Shown: piece after piece, positions 11,844 through 23,860 of the stretch
Numbering within the stretch: position 1 is the first letter of the stretch
How the letters are laid out: each line of letters begins with the position of its first letter
DNA from: Phyto melanocephala
Lineage: Eukaryota > Arthropoda > Insecta > Diptera > Rhinophoridae
DNA length: 64,000 bases
Direction: 5' to 3'
NCBI GenBank assembly: GCA_941918925.1
Contig: OW799237.1
Span: 54,920,997 to 54,984,996, forward strand
The notes under the pieces: generated by a model
Told to the model about the DNA's origin: nothing
The model's database searches: none
The model's input: the letters and a program-made list of their open reading frames with translations, nothing else
Translations under genes and position numbers: made by a program

Positions 11844-12719
11844 TAGGGTTGCCATTCGTACTGTTTTAGACCGAAAAAATAAAAGTCAGATTTTAACTTT
11901 TATTTTTGACTTAAAAAATAAAAGTCAAATTTTAACTTATATTTTTTACTTCAAAAATAAAAGTAAAATTTTAACTTTTATTTTTGACCGAAAAAATAAA
12001 AGTCAAATTTTAACTTTTATTTCTGACCGAAAGAATAAAAGTCAAAAAATAACTGTTATATTTTGACTTTTTTAAAAAAAAAGTCGTAACTGTTACGGTC
12101 CCTGGTTTATAATGCAAAGCCATTTATCTGCCAAGCAAAATTCTGCCTTTAGCTAACGGCAAGTTGTAATAATGGCCCTAAGTCTACTTAAAAATTGATA
12201 ATTTGTCAATTGCAAGTGATATTTTTTACGTTATAAATAGTATTCCAAAAGTATTAATGGAATATTATTGTAATTTGAAGAAACAAATCAATTGAATTTA
12301 CATATTAAAGATAATTTCAAAATTAAACTCGTAGTTTTTGAAATTCAATTACCAATTTCGAAATTCTATTTACTATTTTTGAAATATAATTAATAACTTT
12401 TGAAATACATTCGATCATTTTTAAAATAAAGTTTAAAAATATAGTGCATAGTTCTGAAATATATTCAAAAATGTTAAAGGATTGGTAATTCGTTTATTCA
12501 AACTAATATCAATATTAAAATCGAAAAACGACGTTTAATTTGTGTTTTTGACCACGTTTTTACATGTTTTTGTGTTTCTTCTTAACTTTTTTTTAATAAA
12601 AATGTGATGTATTGAAGTAAAAGTTATGTTATCAAAATCAAAATGTACTGTTTTTTTTTTAAGTACTGTTTTTCCCCCCTTAATGTACTTTTTTTTACTT
12701 TTCAAATATGGCAACCCTA
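11844..12719. mobile_element. non-autonomous hAT-type element with 8-bp TSD
   Basis: Ends TAGGGTTGCCAT and ATGGCAACCCTA are perfect 12-bp inverted repeats. TGTTGTGT is exactly duplicated at 11836-11843 and 12720-12727. The interior is non-coding. It has a minisatellite at 11866-12070 and GTACTGTTTTT motifs near 12640-12690 that recur at 45230-45350. Confidence 0.85.
11866..12070. repeat. ~39-bp palindromic minisatellite, five units
   Basis: Units of the form GAAAAAATAAAAGTCAAATT followed by TTAACTTTTATTTTTGAC start near 11874, 11914, 11953, 11992 and 12032. Each unit is itself close to an inverted repeat, so either strand could fold into a row of hairpins. Confidence 0.8.
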
Positions 12720-13210
12720 TGTTGTGTTTATATTTTTATTAACTAAAAACAATTTTGCCAAAATGGAAAGTAAAATTGACAATTTAAGGGAATTTATGGA
12801 ATTCATTTAGTTTATGTACATGATATTTTGTGCTACAAAAAGTTCAAAAATAACACAAGCATTAATAAGCATCTCCTCCATTTCACTTGTTTTCTTTTAA
12901 TAATAAACAAAAAGAGATGACACTCAGCACATAATAGTTATCGATAAGTAAAATAAAAATTTTGGTAATGAAAAAATTGTGTTTAAAATTAGTTTTTATG
13001 TATGTTTTTCTTAAAAGTAATTGTAAACTTTATTTTGAATGCTTTTTCTTTTATTAAAAACATTTTTTAATACAAAAAAATGGAAAAATAAATCCACCAC
13101 ACAATCAAATTTATCGATAACATCGACAAAAAAATATTATTTGTCATCCATGGCTATCAACAACAGCTGACATTTTTTCACCTTTTCTGCGACGGACACA
13201 AAAGTAGAAA

Positions 13211-13606
13211 GGCCCCTTTTGCATTAGGCAACTATAATTGCGCAAGTATAATTTTAGTTTTTATTTATTTTCTTTTGAACTTGCTTTTATGTTCACATTG
13301 AGCAACTTGGTTGCTCAATTTCTTCCAGTTTTTTCCAACTTCTCATCATTTTTAAATATTTGATACACTTATAAACAAATAAAATTTTCACAAACACAAA
13401 ATTACACAACACACCGAAGAAGAAATAAAAGACAATGTCAAAACAAATAAATATTCCAAGATAAGAATGAGAGCTAAAGCAGAATTGCCAAGTACAAGAA
13501 AGTCTGTACTCAAATCTCGGCAACTCTTTCCCCTTTACACCGACCTTTCCTCTCACATCAACAAACACAAGAATTGCGCAATTATAGTTGCTTAATGCGA
13601 AAGGGG
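13211..13606. mobile_element. MITE with 35-bp terminal inverted repeats
   Basis: The left end GGCCCCTTTTGCATTAGGCA continues as ACTATAATTGCGCAA. The right end is its complement with two changes over 35 bp. Flanks AAAGTAGA and AAAGTAAA are similar but not identical, so the target duplication is uncertain. The interior is non-coding. Confidence 0.75.
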
Positions 13607-14155
13607 CCAAAGTAAACCTACTTTGCTGCGTTGATACGTTTATGCATTCTTTGCGTTTTACCGTGTAACTTGTCACATACAATTACACTGATTCTACTTT
13701 TTGACAGATGCATAAAACGGAACAACGGATAGAACGAATGGTATATAACTCCAGCTTTAACTCGGTGAAAGCAAAGCAATTGTAACGGCTTTTTATTGAT
13801 CTCGTAACAAAATGAAAACATAAAAATTTTAATCCTGTACATTTATATAATAAATTTTTGTGGTTTTTAAGATCTAAAACTTAGTTAAATTTTTTTTTTA
13901 AATACAAAATATGCATATATTAGTTATTTAATATTTAAAAAAATTGGTCGGTTTAAATGGATTTTGGTCGGTTTTATAGGCAAATTTGGTCGGATAGATA
14001 ATTTTTGAGTGGTAACGCTGCTAAGGGTACCCACAAAGGGTAGTGCAAACTGTGCAGACGATGCAAATGATTGCAAAAATGCATTTTTTTTAACACAACA
14101 ACAAAATGTATGCATTTGCAATTAGCTTCACTTTACTTAATTTGCTCTATAAACA

Positions 14156-14898
14156 AGTAAGAGTGCTATATTCGGCCATGCCGAATCTTATATACCCTTC
14201 ACAACGTGTAGTCATGCAATAACAGTTGCTTGTATCACCATTCATCCCATATGAAATACGTACACGTATGTATGTTAAAAAAACGAAAAAAAAAAAATAT
14301 TAAAAAAAAAAATTTAAAAAAAAAATTATTATATATATAATATACATATATAAAACAAAAAAAAAAAAAATAAAAAAAAAAATTAAAAAAAAAATATAAA
14401 TAATATATTAAATAAAAAATAAATAAAAAAAAATTTTAACAAAATTTTTAAAAAAATTAAAAAAAATTTTTTTTTGGCTCAGTGGGGATTCGATGCCACG
14501 TTTTCTCTAACCAGTATACACGTTTGTATGTATGTATGTTGTTGTTGTAATGTTGTTTTTGTGAAAAAAAAATCGAGGTGGTCGTGGGTTTTTGCTCATA
14601 TCTCAGTTGTTTATGTACCGATATTTCTGATTTTAAATACCGATCTACTCCCGAATATTGCTGATATTTTAATACCTTATCCGAGTCCAATCTATGTCGG
14701 GAGGCTTCAAAAAGTTGATTTCAACATACACACGGACAGACGGTCAGACGGACAGGCTGACAGGGCTTAATCGACTCCCCTATTCATAAGCTTTCAGAAA
14801 ATATATACTCTATGGGGTCGGAAATGAAAATTATAGAAATTTCACACGGAATGACAAACCTATATATACCCTTTTTCACTGTGTGAAGGGTATAAAAA
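14156..14898 (-). mobile_element. DINE-1/Helentron-like copy
   Basis: Complete-type copy with 3' hairpin at the low end and TTATACCCTTCACACAG at the high end. The GTCY tract is expanded (GACAGACGGTCAGACGGACA). It contains the GGCATCGAATCCCCAC box. Confidence 0.85.
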
Positions 14899-17560
14899 CT
14901 GCTGTTTCTGACATTTCGACACCCATTATTTTTTTTAAAAACAAAATAAGAAAAAATTTCTTTTAGTAAAAACAAAACTAAAAAAATAGATTCAGTAAGA
15001 AGTTGCCAGATTTTTTCAGTCGGTTACCTTGACAACACCGGCTGAAACAAATATGAATTTGGGATAAAATATCATATCACCCCTGAAAAATATCGCAAGT
15101 CATGGTTGAAAATAATGAAAAGCTTAAAGTCCACACCACGCTTTTTCGCGTTGTACGCCTCTCTCAAAAAAGTTGAATCAATGTAGTTACATATATGTTG
15201 TAAGTTACAGAGCACAAAGCGTAGGGCGCTCTTACGCATACAAAATTTTGGCAAGTTTTTGTACGCATTCTAGGGAGTGTTTATGGGTGGTAAAAAGTAG
15301 GGGATAGCTACGCCCATCTTCATATACATAAAAATGAAATACGCCCATACAAAATAAATATTAATTTTTTAGCTAATTGCACTTGTCCGATTTTTCTGAA
15401 ACTTTGCACACATATTGTATACCCACTTGCAGTAGAATAAAATATTGTTTTTAATATATTCAATTAAAATTCAAAATGTATTTTTTATTCATTAAGGGCA
15501 AGGTGGATTGATAAGGTGGCCGTATAAAAACAGCTGATTGATTTTTTTTTATTTTTTTTTATTTTGTTGAGTATCTAATTGCCAAATGAATTCGCTCTTT
15601 GTTTACGATTTTGTATATTTTTTTCAGTTTGAAAATATTATATTCAAAAATATTATAAAACGTGTCAAATGAAAATTTTAAAGATGAGCCAAAAAGAGTT
15701 AACTGCTACCTGTGGTAATTGATTCTACAGCCATTTGGTAGGCATATACATATAAAAAAATGTTTTGCAAGCAATTTACTCTTACAGGTGAGGACCTTGG
15801 CAACGTATTGCTCCATACTTTGAAAAGTTATCTGCTAATTATTTTAAAGCCATATTTCTAAAGTCGATGTAGATAAATGCCAGGATACTGCATCCAACCA
15901 AGATGTTTCGGCCGTGGCTATATTTTTTTACAGAAAAATTGCATGTGTGTTTTCATATATTCAAGCAAATTTGATGGGAATTTCAAGTGAATAATCTTTT
16001 AGAGCAAAATCGATCGTATCCAAGAGCGGATCTTAGTACTTAAAAGCTAAAATCGAAGAATATATAGGCACTAGTGGTGGGAATGAAACATTTGAAGATT
16101 ATGGCCAGGAATTTGTAAAAATTTACTAACATTTAAAGCTCCCAAATGGGTTCTAATGACAAAAATTGTTCATCAATCAGCCCAGAATTATTTCAATCAA
16201 TTGCATATACATATGTATTTTTAGGTTTTAATGTATTTAACTTAAAAAATTGGTGTGTATCCTTGGAAAAATATTTTCTTCTTATAAAAAGCTTATAAAT
16301 ATTTATTCAACAATTTATTTTAACAGTGTATTTCAACAAAATTATTAAATTTATTTTCTAAAATTTTTTATATTAATAAATTTTAAAGATATATCTTCTA
16401 AATTGCAGCTTGTTTGTATTTAACTCTTATTAAGTTTTTGCATTAACATGCTTCAGTTTGTTTAAATGTGAATTCTGGATCCTATAACAAACTTAACATC
16501 ACATGAGATCACCATTTCATTGTTTCCATTTGGTTACTCATTCTTGATGTATTCTTCTGTTAAGACATTACGTTGTACTACAAGGTGAACTTAAACCTCT
16601 GAAATTAGTACGGGCCACATTACACTATTTAGTTTTTCTAATTTATAATGAAGAGCACAAACAATGGATCCTATTTCCGTGTGGTCTTTATGATAATTAG
16701 CATTTAAAATTTCTCCACCAAAATACTGCAACTTGATTATAACACACGTTCAATCATATTTTACATAAAGCTATAACACCATTAAACCTACAATATAGGG
16801 CGCAATATATAAATGGGCTGAGAAAAATATATTTTAAAAAACATCAAACCTCTATAATTTAACTTCATTCCAACCTCCAGTATTCGCCAGCGTGTTCCTT
16901 AAATATAAATTCTTGCATTGCTACAGCTAACTTTATTTTCTTTTAGTTTAAAAGTATATTTATGACTTTAGTTAAAAATTTCAGTTTCTTACTCGTATTT
17001 TGTGTTAAAAGTTATTCAAATGTATTGTCAGGAACCTCAGCATTCTTTTTAACAAGGGTATATAACAAAGAATTACACTTTCGAATTCAAATAAGTTGTA
17101 TTGCTGTGCAATATTGCAAAATGTTTGATTCTTATAGAAAATAAAAAAAATATTTTTTTTTTAATTGTCAAGGCAAATTGTCAAAAATTGACAAAGACGA
17201 ATTTCAATTCGCCTTCATATTGACATTTTACGTACTCAAAAACACTAACAAAGTGCCTGTTGTTTTTTCTATTGTATTTGTTGTAGTTATGCAGTCACCT
17301 GATTGATTCGCCTTGATTAAGGGCGTATCAACGTGCGCCGGGCCGGGCTAGTCAACTATAAAAGTCGTTATTGTGCTTCATAAGACAAATTTACACATAG
17401 AATTTTTACCGACGAATTCGTCGTGTTGGGCGAAATTCGTCGTTCTTCCCAGTTGTGCTTAAATCTATGCAAAAGGAAAGTAGTTTTACATTATAATTTA
17501 CGAAAATTTAAACCGCACAGTGTATTTTTCGGTACATTTGAAAATAAAAACGCAATAAAA
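14899..17560. other. intergenic stretch with a Helentron fragment and decayed coding-like pieces
   Basis: 15240-15430 is a single-unit relative of the 1-919 array (TTTTTCTGAAACTTTGCACA, ACGCCCAT). 15684-16131 has short in-frame runs on the plus strand (MSQKELTATCGN; DRIQERILVL; KIEEYIGTSGG) separated by stops; I do not recognise them. 17332-17350 (CGCCGGGCCGGGCTAGT) resembles a Helentron 3' terminus without a matching body. The rest is A/T-rich with nothing recognised. Confidence 0.35.
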
Positions 17561-17579
17561 CTGACAAAATTAGATGAAT

Positions 17580-18070
17580 GTTTCTAAAATATTGCTTTTT
17601 GGTCAAAAACTTTGTTATAACGAAAAATAAATGTGACAAGCCCATTTCCCGTATAACGCTTTATCTCCTCAAATTCATATAATTTCTCTATGAATAAAGA
17701 TTTTGGACGAATAAAAGACTCTATGGTGAAATATTTGAGTTGAATTTATTGGCAGAAATTACTTCGGCACACCTACTATAATCCCACTTTTCACGTGATC
17801 TACTGTTAATAAATTTTAAAGCCCATTAAACCGACAAAATTAGAGGTGGGATGATGAAACTTCGTATTGATAGCCAGAAAATAAAGGTGACACGCCCACT
17901 TTAACGCCTACCAACCATATAACGCTTTATCTTAAATTCATATAACTTCTCTATGGACAAAGGTTTTGGGAAAATAAAGGACTATATTGGAATATCTAAG
18001 TTGTATTTATTAGCAGAATCTTTATTGACACGCCTACTTTAACGCCCACTTTCATTGAAAGACTACATTT
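17580..18070 (+). repeat. ~250-bp repeat module, two units
   Basis: Two diverged units share ATAACGCTTTATCT, AAATTCATATAA, CTTCTCTATG and TGACACGCCCACTTTAACGC. The same module is present in reverse at about 57060-57545. The GGGCGTGTCA core recalls the internal repeats of the Helentron-like elements. Confidence 0.7.
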
Positions 18071-18640
18071 ACAAAAGCATTTTAGTAGCATATCGAAGTT
18101 ATAAACATGTATTCATTTATTTATTTAACAAAATAAAGTGAAATTTGTGTTCTTCATCATAAAAATTATGAACCTTTCAATCATATATTTTATCTCTATA
18201 TCAATAAGTTTATGTCCAAGCAGAGTAGACACTTTTTACTTTTTTGAAATATATTTCAAATTCGAGTCTAAGCGATGTGGCTTAATTTCTTATTAGTTTA
18301 CATAAATTAATTTTAAAAATATCGTCGATAGTTGCAATAATTGCTATACTTTGTATTTTGATGAGTAAAATTTGCCTCTATTGTTTACTGCCTGTGGAGC
18401 TGCCAAGAATATTACATACATAAATTTAAAAGGTTATAGTTAGAAATTATTATTATTGTTATTTTTTAATAAAATTGTTTTTTTTTTTAAGAAGACATTA
18501 ATTGTATTCCCTTTGAATACTCAAAGAACAAATTTTAAATATTTTTCATATTTACATATATACATAAATAAATTAAATTTACAATTTTTTTTTTAATCAC
18601 AATCCTATCAATTTGTATAAGTAGTTTTTGGTAAATATCA
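18071..18640. other. A/T-rich interval, nothing recognised
   Basis: Long A/T runs without a coding or repeat signal that I can name. Confidence 0.35.
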
Positions 18641-18651
18641 TTGAAGTTTGA

Positions 18652-19004
18652 GTGGAAAGTGAAAGAAATGTGAGTGTGCTAGTGAAGAAGTGTGAGTGTA
18701 CTGCCTATTTCAGGCATTTACTTTCATATGTAAATGCACTGCTAGAAAAATGCGATAAAAGTGAATTTGGTAAGACACCAGCTATTGGTCTCAGCAGAAG
18801 TATGGGCGTCAGTATTCACCCAGGTGGGACACTAACGTTAACACGTTCCAGTGATATAATCTCCATAGAAAAAAGATGAAAAGTTAAACAAAGTTGCAGA
18901 GCTATCTAATCTTCTGGAAAATCTTGACAAAGCTTTAACTTCTTTTGAACTTATTCGCTCCGAAACTGAAAAAATGCTATTAAAAAAGTGTGTTGCAAGA
19001 TATT
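18652..19004 (+). pseudogene. unidentified decayed coding fragment
   Basis: A 75-codon frame (VKKCECTAYFRHLLSYVNAL, AIGLSRSMGVSIHPGGTLTL) is followed after a one-base shift near 18870 by KDEKLNKVAELSNLLENL and FELIRSETEKMLL, then a stop. The two parts read as one amphipathic, helix-rich protein. I do not recognise the family. The absence of introns and the frameshift suggest a retrocopy or transposon piece. Confidence 0.3.
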
Positions 19005-19196
19005 GAATATACTGGGTGCCAGATATCGATTGTAATTTTTAGGGTGTGGAACATATACAAAGAAAGTTTGCTAATTAAATTGAATGAAATTAAGTGAATG
19101 AAACCTTAGCATTGACGTCTATGATTTCATATTAGGGAAAACATGGGGAAGAACTACACATCCATGGAAAGACAATTAGAGTTGGTTTTAAAACAT

Positions 19197-19638
19197 GGGC
19201 CGACTTCCTAAACGCAAGTTGAATGCATATTTACAATGCATACACTTCGTAAACGCATACTTATGTAAACTTTCTAGCAATGTCCAATGTTCCTAATCGT
19301 TTGGCAACTCATTTTACTAAGTATCAGCTGTCAAAATCGCGCATCATTTTTATTTTGTTTGCAAACATTTGAGCTGCAATGGCTGAGTTAGTATTTTCTT
19401 TGTTTATTTTTAATAAATTACTTATAATTGATAAAGTTTATTTAAATCACAGACTAATAATTTAAATAATTAAACACTTTATATTGCAGAGACAAAAAGT
19501 GGATCCATGAGCGTTCCTAAATGCCGATAAAATGCAAAAAAAATCTCTGCAACGCAAGGTTGCACTTAAGACATGTTTAGCATTGAATACGCAGTTTTTT
19601 AAATTATGAATTGCAACTTGCGTTTAGGAAGTCGGCCC
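19197..19638. mobile_element. MITE with 25-bp perfect terminal inverted repeats
   Basis: Ends begin GGGCCGACTTCCTAAACGC on each side and match for 25 bp. Inside, AATGGCTGAGTTA|GTATT... and TTGCAG|AGACAAAAAGTGGATC look like the first exon, intron and second exon start of a gene (MAEL, then RDKKWIHE). It is probably a deletion derivative of a coding DNA transposon. Target duplication not identified. Confidence 0.75.
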
Positions 19639-19849
19639 TGATCTATCTGTACTCACATCAGTTATAGGAATAATGAGTGAGCCAGAAGAAACTTATACTC
19701 GTATTAGTTTAAATAAAATTTAAAGCGTTCAATACAAAAATTCTCAAACTTATATACGTTTATACAAACATTGTGAAAATTCGTTGAACATTAAAATATT
19801 GGCATATTGCTCGGTATTTATAAAGTTATCCACTTTTTTCGAAATTCTT

Positions 19850-20330
19850 AAAGAAACAATTTTATAGTTGCTTCTGTTGCCTTTTTGGACGAGGTCGTCC
19901 ACTTGTGGTCAAAATCTAACATGTCCTGTGATACCATTCCTGTGTTTTTTAAATTCTTTTTTTTTAAGAGTCCAATACATTTTCATACTCCGAAGTTTTC
20001 GTAAATTGGCCGGATTTGCCTCTTGTGGCACAAAATTTACATTATAGCTTGTATACCACTCAATGCTACCTCTATCCATCCGATGGTCCAAATTTTCAAC
20101 GACAATGTTGATGTTCAATTGTTGGGCATTATGATGAGTTGAGGTTGACTGCTCTTGACATAAATTTGTTTACACCACTTCAACCTGGCTGCTCTACAAA
20201 CAAAAGTGATCGGTAGTCTTTGAACGAGTTTTTCGACTTCTTTGCCTTCCCAATATCTGTTACGACTCTTTTTTGTTCCTGATTTAGGTTTTCTTTCAAT
20301 GTTCAAGTCTTTCTTATACAAGTTTTTTCT
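19850..20330 (-). pseudogene. mariner-like transposase C-terminal fragment
   Basis: On the minus strand an upstream run ends in the block around CAATTGAACATCAACATTGT, then NLDHRMDRG, NVNFVPQEANPANLRKLR and MYWTLKKKEF. The FVP..NPAN....RxxxxxWxxLK layout is the insect mariner/Tc1 C-terminus. The same sequence (GAGCAGTCAACCTC through CAACAATTGA) occurs at 56810-56850 in a deleted copy. Confidence 0.75.
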
Positions 20331-20343
20331 AACTCACTACACT

Positions 20344-20364
20344 GTCGTGTAAAGGGTATAAAAA
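20344..20364 (-). repeat. DINE-like terminal fragment
   Basis: CTGTCGTGTAAAGGGTATAA matches only the outermost end of the DINE-like family. Confidence 0.55.
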
Positions 20365-21575
20365 AGGATGCTGATCTACCTCAATAAAAGAAAAATATGT
20401 GGGCGGAGTGGATAGTTTGGATAAAAATATAGGCTGTAACCGGATCGCAATTTTTTAAAAATATGCTACTGGGAGCTTTGTTTTCAGTTAATTGTTTCCG
20501 ATTAATGCACGCACAAACAATGCATTTCATTTTATGCAATTCAAAAAATAGTAGTTATAACTCTGTTATATGTTCAATAATTACTTTTTTGGTGATAGGT
20601 AGGTATAGTGGCATATTATACTAATGTTCTATTTTCGGAATGGTATAAGTCTTGATTACTAGAAAGTGATTTTTTTCTACATTTGTATATAAGTACATAT
20701 AATAGTGTACGAGCGTACTTACATGAAATGTTATAGTTTTCATTTAGTTGGAAAGTTATTGGTTAAAAAAACACGGGTGCCTCTTTTCAAGATCCGATAG
20801 TAATTTCAAGATAATACGTATTTTTTTTTTTTAGAAATTGACCTCCAAAAATACTTTTTATTCATAGGTGTACAGGAATTTTGGTTTTTGTTTTGCTTTG
20901 CGCTTTAATCTAATTACAGATGTGCTTAGTTAAGTATTTACTACTTATATATACACTCTTTATGAGATTTATAGTATAAGTATGTATTTGTTGATTGTTA
21001 GACTGTTTTGTTAACCTTCTTAAATAAATAAATAAATAAACAACTTATATATTAAACAATTTATTAATTGTGACAGTTTAATTACTTATAAGATATACGA
21101 ATACATACTAAATCAATGTTGCCAGTTTAGGGGGTTCCTCATATTCCTCATATTTTTTTTTTCATTTTGGAGAGAACTAACGGGTACATGCTAACAAAAA
21201 TAGAAACAAAATTTTTATTTATGGGTTTACTATTTATTAGTCTGATGAAACAGCTATTTATCCAATATTTTACAACTACAAATTTTGAAAATTTTCACGT
21301 TTCAATTGGTCATAAGCAGGATGTAAGCGACACACAGGGCGCAAAGGAATTACATAAATAAATTAGCATTATTTACTTAAAGTTATTTATGGTTAGTTTT
21401 TCTAAAAGGATAAAAAAATATGTGTGATATTAATAAACATTAGCATGATACATTTTACTATACGTCTCCATTTGCCATCGGTTTGTTCGCGCTGTTAAAT
21501 ATTTGTTAATGTTTTTAGATGTGGAGAAAACGTGTGAAGGATATTGGCTTGCTGTTTTATGTTTCGTCTCTTTTT
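20365..21575. other. A/T-rich interval, nothing recognised
   Basis: No repeat family or coding domain recognised. A short open frame at 21167-21361 has no recognisable product and is treated as chance. Confidence 0.35.
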
Positions 21576-22326
21576 ATACCCTTCACACAGTGAAAAAGGG
21601 TATATATAGATTTGTCATTCCGTGTGAAATTTCTACAATTCTCATTTTCGACCCCATAAAGTTTATATTTTCTGAAAGCTTATGAATAGGGGAGTCGATT
21701 AAGCTCTGTCAGTCTGACCGTCTGTCCGTGTGTATGTTGAAATCAACTTTTTGAAGCCCCCCGACATAGGTTGGACCCGGGTAAGGTATTAAAATATCAG
21801 AAATATTCGGGAGTAGATCGGTATTGAAAATCAGAAACATCGATTTTTTTTTCACAAAAACAACATTACAACAACAACATACATACATACAAACGTGTAT
21901 ACTGGTTAGAGAAAACGTGGCATCGAATCCCAGCTAAGCCAAAAAATTTTTTTTAAATTTTTTTTTTATTTTTTTTTTATATTTATTTAATATATTATTT
22001 ATATTTTTATTATTATTTTTTTTTATATTTATTTTTTTTTTATATATATATATTATATAAATAATAATTTTTTTTTTAATTTTTTTTTAAATTTTTTTTT
22101 AAATTTTTTTTTAAATTTTTTTTTAAATTTTTTTTTTTTGTTTTTTTAACATACATACGTGAATTTATAATTTTACAATGGAACGTTTTTATATATGTAT
22201 GTTTTTATATGTATGTACGTATTTCATATGGGATGAATGGTGACAAAAACCACTGTTATTGCATGACTACACGTTGTGAAGGGTATATAAGATTCGGCAC
22301 GGCCGAATATAGCGCTCTTACTTGTT
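21576..22326 (+). mobile_element. DINE-1/Helentron-like copy, full-length type
   Basis: Reads in canonical order on the plus strand: TTATACCCTTCACACAG hairpin, TTCGACCCCATAAAG core, GTCTGACCGTCTGTCCGTG, tRNA-like ACTGGTTAGAGAAAACGTGG with ATCGAATCCCAGC, A/T tract, and the 3' hairpin GATTCGGCACGGCCGAAT with tail ATAGCGCTCTTACTTG. Confidence 0.9.
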
Positions 22327-22337
22327 TTTATATAAAA

Positions 22338-22431
22338 AGTGCCTTTCGATGTCAGACATGGTTGTACCAAAGACAATAGACTAAATAGTCTTTGTTGTCT
22401 TTGGTTGTACAAACAAATGTTCTGACATCGC
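22338..22431. ncRNA. long imperfect hairpin, possible pre-miRNA-like or mini-foldback
   Basis: CGATGTCAGACATGGTTGTA and CCAAAGACAA pair across a short loop with TTGTCTTTGGTTGTACAAAC and ATGTTCTGACATCG, giving about 36 paired positions with a few bulges. It could be a tiny palindromic MITE or a small-RNA precursor. Nothing shows that it is transcribed. Confidence 0.35.
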
Positions 22432-23149
22432 TGTTTGAATAAAATATCAACAAGATTGGTCTACGCGAGACAAATTTATGCGCACATAAAAAATTGTTCG
22501 TTGTTCAAACAAATCAATGGCTAATGGAGAAGTTATATTCACAAACAACAGTCAACAGGTAGTGTTAATTCATTAAAGAGATTGAGGCCGATACATACAC
22601 ATAGAAATAATAAGTAAAATAGAAGCACAATTCATTGGGAACATAAAGTAATAATAATTTTTTTATCATATGATACGTATTACCAAAGAATATAAATCAT
22701 ATAGAATGCGCATGAAGGCCCAAATTGAAATATTTTAAAAAAAAGTTTAATGACGCGGTCGGTAAGGCAAAAGGGCAAGAAGCAAAAGTAAAGAGCATAA
22801 CAATGTTTCGCTCTCATACGTTATTGCGTGTGTTTGTAAATACTTCAGCTTGCATGTATGTATGTTTGTTTATGTTTTGATATTTTCATTTCTCTGTACA
22901 AATTCTTGTCAGCAGCGTTACCGTTGGATATTTTCAAAAAGTATCAAAAAAAGGGGATTTATGCAACAAAAGTGGCAACAAAAAGGGGATTTTTTTTGTT
23001 TTAAGGGGCACCTCTTTAAAAATCAAAAAAAGTACACCAAAACTTTTTTTAAGTATTTTGTTAAATTTATTTAAAATAACATATTAAAAATAATATAAAA
23101 ACATAACAAAAATATTATTTAATGATAATATTTGATTTGTATTTAAGCT

Positions 23150-23733
23150 TGAGATCAACTTTTTTGTTTTTTTATTAGAAACCAATATTTCGCTAAAAAA
23201 CAATGGGAAGCATCTTCAGGGTAAAAACCTTTTGCACAATATGGAAAAAACAAATTTTGGTTGTAAAAACAGAGAATCGATGAAATCGGGGGAATTCGAA
23301 AGAATGGAAACAAAACTGTTTTCCTGGTTCCTAGCCCAACGGGAGCGAACAGAATAATATTGATTCTTCGAAATCGATAGAACTTCAAGAAGAAGCCATT
23401 CGTATTAGCCTAATAGTTTCTCAAAAGCAAACAACAATTAATCAATTCTTCAAATTTTCATAGACTCTTTTCTATTTCATAAAATGGATTCTCTTAGTTT
23501 TTATAAATAAATGCTTGCCATTAAATTACTGAATGTCATATTTTTAATGTTTTCTATTATATTTATTTTTATAAAATATTTATAATAATAAATACATACA
23601 TATAATAAAACTAAAAAAATAGCTTTACTCTGCAGTTTCAATATTTAATCAAAAAATTCATTCGATATAACGATATTTTCGATTTAACGATAAGGGCTGA
23701 CAATATATAGATCGTTATATCGAGATACTACTG
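23150..23733 (+). mobile_element. pogo/Tigger-like relic
   Basis: RMETKLFSWFLAQRER matches the CENP-B-type helix-turn-helix of pogo transposases. Past a deletion, IVSQKQTTINQFF resembles the pogo carboxyl end. The right terminus TTATATCGAGATACTACTG followed by TA is pogo-like. The left end is missing. It lies inside the hAT element. Confidence 0.6.
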
Positions 23734-23860
23734 TATATTCTTTTCTTAAAAAATTTTTGTAAAGCTCTAATAAAATGCCTTTTGTTGAAGAAACAAGATA
23801 TATTATTTGAGAGGACTCACTTTGAAAATTTTTGTTAAATTTGTTCATAGTTTTCAAAAT

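Larger units (their letters stand above)
11055..13756. mobile_element. composite DNA element with three internal insertions
   Basis: The ends are imperfect inverted repeats. The left reads GAGTTACATACCATCCGTTC with GCGTTGTTGCGTTT; the right, reverse-complemented, reads GAGTTATATACCATTCGTTC with CCGTTGTTCCGTTTTATGC. Inside lie MITEs at 11150-11791 and 13211-13606 and a hAT-type element at 11844-12719. No transposase is seen and no target duplication is clear, so the outer element is less certain than its inserts. Confidence 0.45.

Noticed and set aside
14007..14021. A hAT right end (GTGGTAACGCTG) like that of the 22913-25036 element
   Set aside because: No matching left end with a target duplication was found upstream.
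22850..23074. Coding frame at the P-like/hAT junction, and 29153-29425 in the opposite arm
   Set aside because: Both are within the long inverted repeats and change identity at the hAT insertion; no domain.
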